A program made the position numbers and the translations under genes. This document shows, piece after piece, positions 59,329 to 64,000 of a stretch of DNA of 64,000 nucleotides. Each line of letters starts with the position of its first letter. Within the stretch, counting starts at the first letter, position 1. Source of the stretch: an uncultured Paracoccaceae bacterium (GTDB lineage: Bacteria; Pseudomonadota; Alphaproteobacteria; Rhodobacterales; Rhodobacteraceae); NCBI GenBank assembly GCA_937138255.1, contig CAKZOU010000041.1:1-64000 (forward strand), read 5' to 3'. A model generated the notes under the pieces. It saw only the letters and a list, made by a program, of their open reading frames with translations. It ran no database searches and was not told the origin of the DNA.

Positions 59329-60498
59329 ATGATCCCCTCGCTCCTGCCGACCTATAACCGCGCTCCCCTGACTTTCGTCAAAGGCGAAGGCTCCTGGCTG
59401 ATCGAGGCGGACGGGCGACGGTTTCTCGATCTCGGTGCGGGGATCGCGGTGAATGCGCTGGGCCATGCCAACCCCGAGCTGGTCAAGACCCTGACCGAGC
59501 AGGCGAACGCGCTCTGGCACACCTCCAACCTCTACCAGATCCCCGCCCAGCAGGTGCTGGCCGACAAGCTGGTCGAGGCAACCTTCGCCGATACCGCCTT
59601 CTTCACCAACTCCGGCACCGAGGCCTGCGAACTCGCAGTCAAGATGACCCGCAAGTATCACTACGAGAAGGGTCAGCCCGAGCGGGTCAAGATCATCGCC
59701 TTCGAGGGCTCGTTCCACGGCCGTTCCTCCGCCGGCATCGCCGCCGCCGGATCGGAGAAAATGACCAAGGGCTTCGGCCCCCTCCTGCCGGGCTTCGTCC
59801 ACCTCGCCTGGGGCGATCACGATGCGCTCAACGCCGCCGCTGCCCAGCCCGACGTCGCGGCCATCCTGATCGAGCCGGTGCAGGGCGAAGGCGGCATCCG
59901 CCCGCTCCCCGACCAGTGCCTCAAGGGCCTGCGTGATCTCTGCGACACCAACGGCATCCACCTGATCCTCGACGAGGTCCAATGCGGCATGGGCCGCACC
60001 GGCAAACTCTTCGCCCATGAATGGGCGGGCGTCACGCCAGACATCATGATGGTCGCCAAAGGCATCGGCGGCGGCTTCCCGCTTGGCGCGGTCCTCGCCA
60101 CCGAAGACGCCGCCTCCGGCATGACAGCAGGCTCCCACGGCTCGACCTATGGCGGCAACCCGCTCGCCTGCGCCGTCGGCGGCCGGGTGATGGACCTCGT
60201 GGCCAACGACGCCTTCCTCGCTGACGTCAACCGCAAGGCCGGCCTATTCCGCCAGCGCCTCGAGGCTCTCGTCGCCTCGCACCCCGATGTCTTCGACAGC
60301 GTCACCGGCGTGGGCCTCATGCTCGGCATCAAATGCAAGGTCCCCAACACCGACATGATCAAGGCCGGCTACGCGGCCGAAGTCCTGACCGTCCCCGCCG
60401 CCAACAACGTGATCCGGCTCCTGCCCGCCCTCAACATCCCTGATGCCGATATCAACGAGGCCATCGCGCGGCTCGACAAGGCAGCCTCGACCCTCTGA
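59329..60498 (+). CDS. argD: Acetylornithine aminotransferase
   Basis: 389 residues, PLP fold type I, class III. Converts N-acetylglutamate semialdehyde to N-acetylornithine in arginine synthesis. GHANPELVKTLTEQANALWHTSNLY, FTNSGTEACELAVK, LDEVQCGMGRTGKLFAHE and the PLP lysine in VAKGIGGGFPLGA are present. ATG 59329 (MIPSLLPTYNRAP) has GAAGGA seven bases upstream. First gene of argD-argF. Confidence 0.95.
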   Translation: MIPSLLPTYNRAPLTFVKGEGSWLIEADGRRFLDLGAGIAVNALGHANPELVKTLTEQANALWHTSNLYQIPAQQVLADKLVEATFADTAFFTNSGTEACELAVKMTRKYHYEKGQPERVKIIAFEGSFHGRSSAGIAAAGSEKMTKGFGPLLPGFVHLAWGDHDALNAAAAQPDVAAILIEPVQGEGGIRPLPDQCLKGLRDLCDTNGIHLILDEVQCGMGRTGKLFAHEWAGVTPDIMMVAKGIGGGFPLGAVLATEDAASGMTAGSHGSTYGGNPLACAVGGRVMDLVANDAFLADVNRKAGLFRQRLEALVASHPDVFDSVTGVGLMLGIKCKVPNTDMIKAGYAAEVLTVPAANNVIRLLPALNIPDADINEAIARLDKAASTL

Positions 60499-60500
60499 TT

Positions 60501-60558
60501 TCTTTTGGCTGAAAATACTCCGGGGGGAGGCCGAAGGCCGGGGGGCAGAGCCCCCTCC
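60501..60558 (+). repeat. Dispersed palindromic repeat, copy B (between argD and argF)
   Basis: TTCTTTTGGCTGAAAATACTCC, then a GC-rich hairpin part ending GGGGGGCAGAGCCCCC. It begins three bases after the argD stop, in the same sense, with 25 bases left before argF. It matches copy A at 56127-56186. Confidence 0.85.
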
Positions 60559-60582
60559 CGCCTCTCCCAGAAAGCGACCGAC

Positions 60583-61509
60583 ATGAACCACTTCCTCGAT
60601 ATCAACAAGACAAGCCCCGCCGACCTGCGGCAAATCCTCGATACTGCGCAGGCGATGAAAACCGCCCGGCACGGGCGCCCCAAGGGCACGCCCGACGACG
60701 ACCAGCCGCTCAAGGGCCACATGGTCGCGCTGATCTTCGAAAAACCCTCGACCCGCACCCGCGTCTCGTTTGACGTGGGCGTGCGCCAGCTCGGCGGCGA
60801 AACGATGGTGCTCTCCGGCGCCGACCTGCAGCTCGGCCACGGCGAGACCATCGCCGATACCGCCCGCGTCCTCAGCCGCTATGTCGATCTCATCATGATC
60901 CGCACCTTCGAGGAACAGACCCTCCTCGACATGGCCGAACACGCCACCGTGCCGGTCATCAACGGCCTCACCAACCGCTCGCACCCCTGCCAGATCATGG
61001 CAGATGTGATGACCTACGAAGAACACCGCGGCCCGATCGCTGGGAAAAAGGTCGTCTGGTCTGGCGACGGCAACAACGTCTGCGCCTCTTTCATCCATGC
61101 CGCGGGCCAGCTCGGCTTCGATCTGACCTTCACCGGCCCCGAAACCCTCGATCCCGAGATGGGCTTCGTGCAAGAGGCCCGCGCCAAGGGCTCGAACATC
61201 GTCATCGAGCGCGATCCCGCCAAGGCGGTCAACGGTGCCGATCTCGTCGTCACCGATACCTGGGTCTCGATGCACGATCCGCAATCCGCCCGCGAACGCC
61301 GCCACAACCAGCTGCGCGGCTATCAGGTGAACGACGCGCTCATGGCGCAGGCAAAAGGCGACAGCCTCTTCATGCACTGCCTGCCCGCCCACCGCGACGA
61401 CGAGGCCACCTCCTCGGTCATGGACGGCCCGCATTCGGTGATCTGGGACGAGGCCGAAAACCGCCTCCACGCCCAGAAGGCCATCATGCGCTGGTGTCTC
61501 GGGGCATGA
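60583..61509 (+). CDS. argF: Ornithine carbamoyltransferase
   Basis: 308 residues. Makes citrulline from ornithine and carbamoyl phosphate. Carbamoyl-phosphate site [14 protein letters not shown] (about 45-58), [15 protein letters not shown] and the ornithine motif [16 protein letters not shown] 60583 is family-typical; upstream in-frame codons lie in the repeat. Follows argD. Confidence 0.97.
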   Translation: MNHFLDINKTSPADLRQILDTAQAMKTARHGRPKGTPDDDQPLKGHMVALIFEKPSTRTRVSFDVGVRQLGGETMVLSGADLQLGHGETIADTARVLSRYVDLIMIRTFEEQTLLDMAEHATVPVINGLTNRSHPCQIMADVMTYEEHRGPIAGKKVVWSGDGNNVCASFIHAAGQLGFDLTFTGPETLDPEMGFVQEARAKGSNIVIERDPAKAVNGADLVVTDTWVSMHDPQSARERRHNQLRGYQVNDALMAQAKGDSLFMHCLPAHRDDEATSSVMDGPHSVIWDEAENRLHAQKAIMRWCLGA

Positions 61510-61606
61510 CCCTCGCCAAGATTCCGTGCCGGTGCGGGAAGAATTGCGCTAGGCTCGCCCATGAAGGCGGCCTGCAAGCCGCCGTGATTCCTCGGGAGAG
61601 TTTGAA

Positions 61607-62098
61607 ATGCATAGCTACGTGATCCCGCCCCTGCTTCGCGGCCTTTCTGCCCTCTCGGGCCTTCTGACCAAGGCCGAGGCCCATTGCGCCGAGCATAGTA
61701 TCAAGCCCGAGGCGATCCTCGATTTCCGCCTCTATCCCGATATGCTGACCTTTACGCGGCAGGTGCAGCTGACCTGCGATTTTGCCGCCCGCTTGCCGGC
61801 GCGGCTTTGCGTCGACGAGATGCCCTCTTTCCCTGATACCGAAGCGAGTTTTGCCGAGCTTCAGGCCCGCATCGGCAAGGTTAAGGCCTATGTCGAAGGT
61901 TACACACCAGAGCGCCTCGTCGGGGCCGAGACCCGTTCGCTCATTCTCAAGCAAAGGGCAGGCGAGATGACCCTCACGGGCCTCGACATGGCGACGCTCT
62001 ATTCGATGCCGCAGTTCTATTTCCACCTCACCACCGCCTACGACATCCTGCGCCACAACGGCGTGCCCTTGGGCAAGCGGGATTACATGGGCGTCTAG
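61607..62098 (+). CDS. DUF1993-family protein
   Basis: 163 residues: LLRGLSALSGLLTKAEAHC at the start, ILDFRLYPDMLTFTRQVQLTCDFA in the middle, and the late FYFHLTTAYDILRHNGVPLGKRDYMG, the DUF1993 (DinB-like helical bundle) signature. Function unknown. A hairpin GGCGGC/GCCGCC at 61566-61583 lies before it without a T tract. The stop shares CTAG with hrpB. Confidence 0.88.
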   Translation: MHSYVIPPLLRGLSALSGLLTKAEAHCAEHSIKPEAILDFRLYPDMLTFTRQVQLTCDFAARLPARLCVDEMPSFPDTEASFAELQARIGKVKAYVEGYTPERLVGAETRSLILKQRAGEMTLTGLDMATLYSMPQFYFHLTTAYDILRHNGVPLGKRDYMGV

Positions 62099-64000
62099 GT
62101 CCCCCGCGGTTTGGCCCTGAGCGTGGGCTCGGCCACGGTCGGGTCTTCGGGCCAGGGGTGGCGCGGATAGCGGCCGCGCATGTCCTTGCGGACGTCCGAA
62201 TAGGACGAGGCCCAGAAGCCGGGGATATCGGTTGTCGTCTGCACCGGCTTGCCGCCGGGCGAGAGGAGCGTCACGCGGAGCGGAGTGGCGCCGATCGTCG
62301 GGTGGCGGGTGACGCCGAACATCTCCTGAAGGCGCAGGGTGATCTCGGGCGTCTCGCCGTCATAGTCGATGGCGATGCGGCGGCCGAGGGGCGTTTCGAA
62401 ATGGGCGGGGGCGGCCGCGTCGAGGGCCTGCATCTGGGCCCAACTCAGCATCGCCCGCAGGGCCTCCAGCGGGTTGAAGCGCTTCCAGTCGTCGGCGGAT
62501 TTCACCCCTTGAAGATGGGGCAGGAGCCAGTCTTCAAGGGTATCGAGAAGCGCCGCGTCGGTCATGTCCGGCAGGTCGGCCCCTCCGGCGCGGACAAGCT
62601 CGACCCGCGCCCGGACCCGTGCCGCTGCCCCTTCAAGCCGTAGCCCCAGATCACGCAGCCCCTCGCACATGGCTTGGGCGATGGTTTCGGGCGGGGCTTC
62701 AAGCCACGGCCGGTCGCTCAGGGCAATGGCCCCCAGCCGCTCTTGCCGTCGGGCGAGAACGCGACGGTCGCGCTTGGACCACTGGCAGCTGGTATCCTCG
62801 GTGATCCGGTCGGCAAGAACCGCGCGGATCTGGCTTTCCGAGATCGGCGCGGCAAGGCGGATTTTGGCCTCGCGGGGATCGCCGTCGAGGTCGGTGGCGA
62901 CGAGGTAGGGCTGGCCCGCCAGCGGGTCAGCGGCATCGAGGATCGCGCCCTTGCCGCCCGAGAGAAGATAGCGCGGCTGATCGCCGGGGCGGCGCTGGCC
63001 GATCCGGTCGGGGTAGGCAAGGGCGACCATTTCGGCAAGGTCCATCGCGGGCCTTTGTGTCAGGCTCGCCTCGAGCCGCGTGGCCTCGGTCTTCACGCGC
63101 TCCTTGGTCGGATGGCTGACCGTCCCCGGCCCGTCATATCGCCCCGTGAGCGCCTTGAGCCGCAAACCGAGGTCGGCGGGGGCGCCGCTCAGCAGATCGC
63201 GCTCTCCCAAAAGCGCTGCCACCGGCGCGGCGGCTTTGCCGGCTTTCAAAAGCATATGGCCAAGGCGCGGATGCAGAGGCAGAGCGGCCAGTTCGCGGCC
63301 ATGGGCTGTGATCCGGCCCTTGTTGTCGAGCGCGCCGAGATCGGCCAGAAGTGCGCGCGCCTCTGCAAGTGCGCCTTCGGGCGGCGGGGTCAGGAAGGCG
63401 AGATCGTCGCTGCCCCAGAGCGCCAGTTCGAGCGCCAAGGGGGCGAGGTCGGCGGTGGCGATCTGGGGCGGGGGGAAGGCGGCGAGCGCGCCTTCCTCGC
63501 CCTTTGTCCAGAGTCTGTAACAGCGCCCTTCGGCCACGCGGCCCGCGCGGCCCGCGCGCTGGGTCGCCTCGGCGCGGGTGACGCGCTCGGTCACGAGGCG
63601 CGACATGCCGGAGCCCGGATCATAGCGGGCACGGCGGGCGCGGCCGGCGTCGATCACCACGCGGATATCCTCGATAGTGAGCGAGGTCTCGGAAATGGAG
63701 GTCGAGAGGACGACTTTGCGGCCTTTCAGAACAGGCGCAATCGCCGCGCGTTGGGCGGCGAAGGGCAGGGCACCATAGAGGGGGCGGATATCGCAATCCT
63801 TACGCAGGCGGCCTTTCAGGAGCGCCTCGGTGCGGCGGATTTCGCCCTCGCCGGGGAGGAAGACGAGGATGCCGCCCTCGGTCTCTGTCACAGCCTGTTC
63901 GATGAGCGAGGCAATTGCTTCGGGCAGGCGGGCGTCGCGGGGCAGGGGTTTGTCGAGGTGGACGGTTTCCACCGGATAGGAGCGCCCTTGGGAGGTGATC
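62095..64000 (-). CDS. hrpB: ATP-dependent helicase HrpB (C-terminal part, 5' end outside the window)
   Basis: 635 codons to the window edge, still open. Motifs V and VI of DEAH helicases are visible (TSISETSLTIEDIRVVIDAGRARRARYDP, ATQRAGRAGRVAEGRCYRLW), then the winged-helix/ratchet region and the HrpB C-terminal domain ending PGFWASSYSDVRKDMRGRYPRHPWPEDP. The missing N-terminal half would hold motifs I-III. Role not well defined in bacteria. Confidence 0.94.
   Translation of the reverse strand, partial: ITSQGRSYPVETVHLDKPLPRDARLPEAIASLIEQAVTETEGGILVFLPGEGEIRRTEALLKGRLRKDCDIRPLYGALPFAAQRAAIAPVLKGRKVVLSTSISETSLTIEDIRVVIDAGRARRARYDPGSGMSRLVTERVTRAEATQRAGRAGRVAEGRCYRLWTKGEEGALAAFPPPQIATADLAPLALELALWGSDDLAFLTPPPEGALAEARALLADLGALDNKGRITAHGRELAALPLHPRLGHMLLKAGKAAAPVAALLGERDLLSGAPADLGLRLKALTGRYDGPGTVSHPTKERVKTEATRLEASLTQRPAMDLAEMVALAYPDRIGQRRPGDQPRYLLSGGKGAILDAADPLAGQPYLVATDLDGDPREAKIRLAAPISESQIRAVLADRITEDTSCQWSKRDRRVLARRQERLGAIALSDRPWLEAPPETIAQAMCEGLRDLGLRLEGAAARVRARVELVRAGGADLPDMTDAALLDTLEDWLLPHLQGVKSADDWKRFNPLEALRAMLSWAQMQALDAAAPAHFETPLGRRIAIDYDGETPEITLRLQEMFGVTRHPTIGATPLRVTLLSPGGKPVQTTTDIPGFWASSYSDVRKDMRGRYPRHPWPEDPTVAEPTLRAKPRGT

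Noticed and set aside
61566..61583. Terminator after argF (GGCGGC/GCCGCC hairpin)
   Set aside because: A 6-bp stem with no T tract, and close to the DUF1993 ribosome site; not convincing.

Overview
The window looks like core chromosome of a high-GC alphaproteobacterium, most likely a member of the Rhodobacteraceae. The grounds are gene content typical of that group: a GcrA cell-cycle regulator, DUF1467, DUF1150 and DUF6455 proteins, the short MKTEKRW-type protein, a fused ATP sulfurylase/APS kinase and a CIRCE-controlled groESL. There is also a Fnr-type box, and the coding is dense. No tRNA, rRNA, CRISPR array, prophage or insertion sequence was seen. The genus cannot be read from the sequence.

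Layout. 1-2.75 kb: end of the ATP synthase operon (atpG partial, atpD, atpC) closed by a strong terminator. 2.8-7.4 kb: a Tet-type MFS pump coupled to an H-type lectin gene, prs, an HCCA-isomerase-like protein and a second MFS protein. 7.3-12.2 kb: a minus-strand block (ppaC, HAD hydrolase, MaoC hydratase, ribF, ycgN-like, ltaE). 12.4-14.9 kb: a 6-TM chemoreceptor coupled to a small unknown membrane protein, and a small ORF with a disrupted leader. 15.0-17.1 kb: groES-groEL with CIRCE and a heat-shock promoter. 17.2-23.5 kb: acetyltransferases, NUDIX, a lipase-like protein, purEK, YdcH, Hsp20-DUF1150 and cytochrome b561. 23.6-27.8 kb: sulfate activation fused in frame to a MarR-type regulator behind a perfect operator-like palindrome, a RES-domain protein, trxB and an Lrp regulator. 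27.8-36.1 kb: a Hint-domain protein, lgt-midA-pgeF, ubiK, proC-csaA-hydroxyacid dehydrogenase and tdk. 36.2-40.7 kb: a FabH-like synthase and carB. 40.8-43.4 kb: twin GT87-like membrane proteins. 43.5-47.1 kb: pabB-pabC and aspS. 47.1-49.4 kb: a LysR gene broken by a stop codon, a Flp-like peptide and a receiver protein. 49.5-64 kb: mce, DUF1467, EI24/CysZ-like, nitroreductase, HDAC-like deacetylase, dgkA, ppk2, DUF6455, an IMPACT-family protein, a mini oxidase-like protein, rimO, gcrA, an ABC-2 permease, argD-argF, DUF1993 and the 3' part of hrpB.

Most genes are housekeeping: energy, nucleotide, arginine, folate and sulfur metabolism, translation and envelope. Packing is extreme. Seven convergent pairs share a four-base stop overlap, usually CTAG, and six same-strand pairs share ATGA. 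The best leads for something unusual are the MarR-ATP sulfurylase join at a six-C tract, the Fnr box in front of DUF6455, the chemoreceptor with a His-rich membrane sensor, the catalytically doubtful RES and Hint proteins, and a stop-codon-anchored dispersed repeat found twice. I found no clear new multi-gene defence or mobile system.
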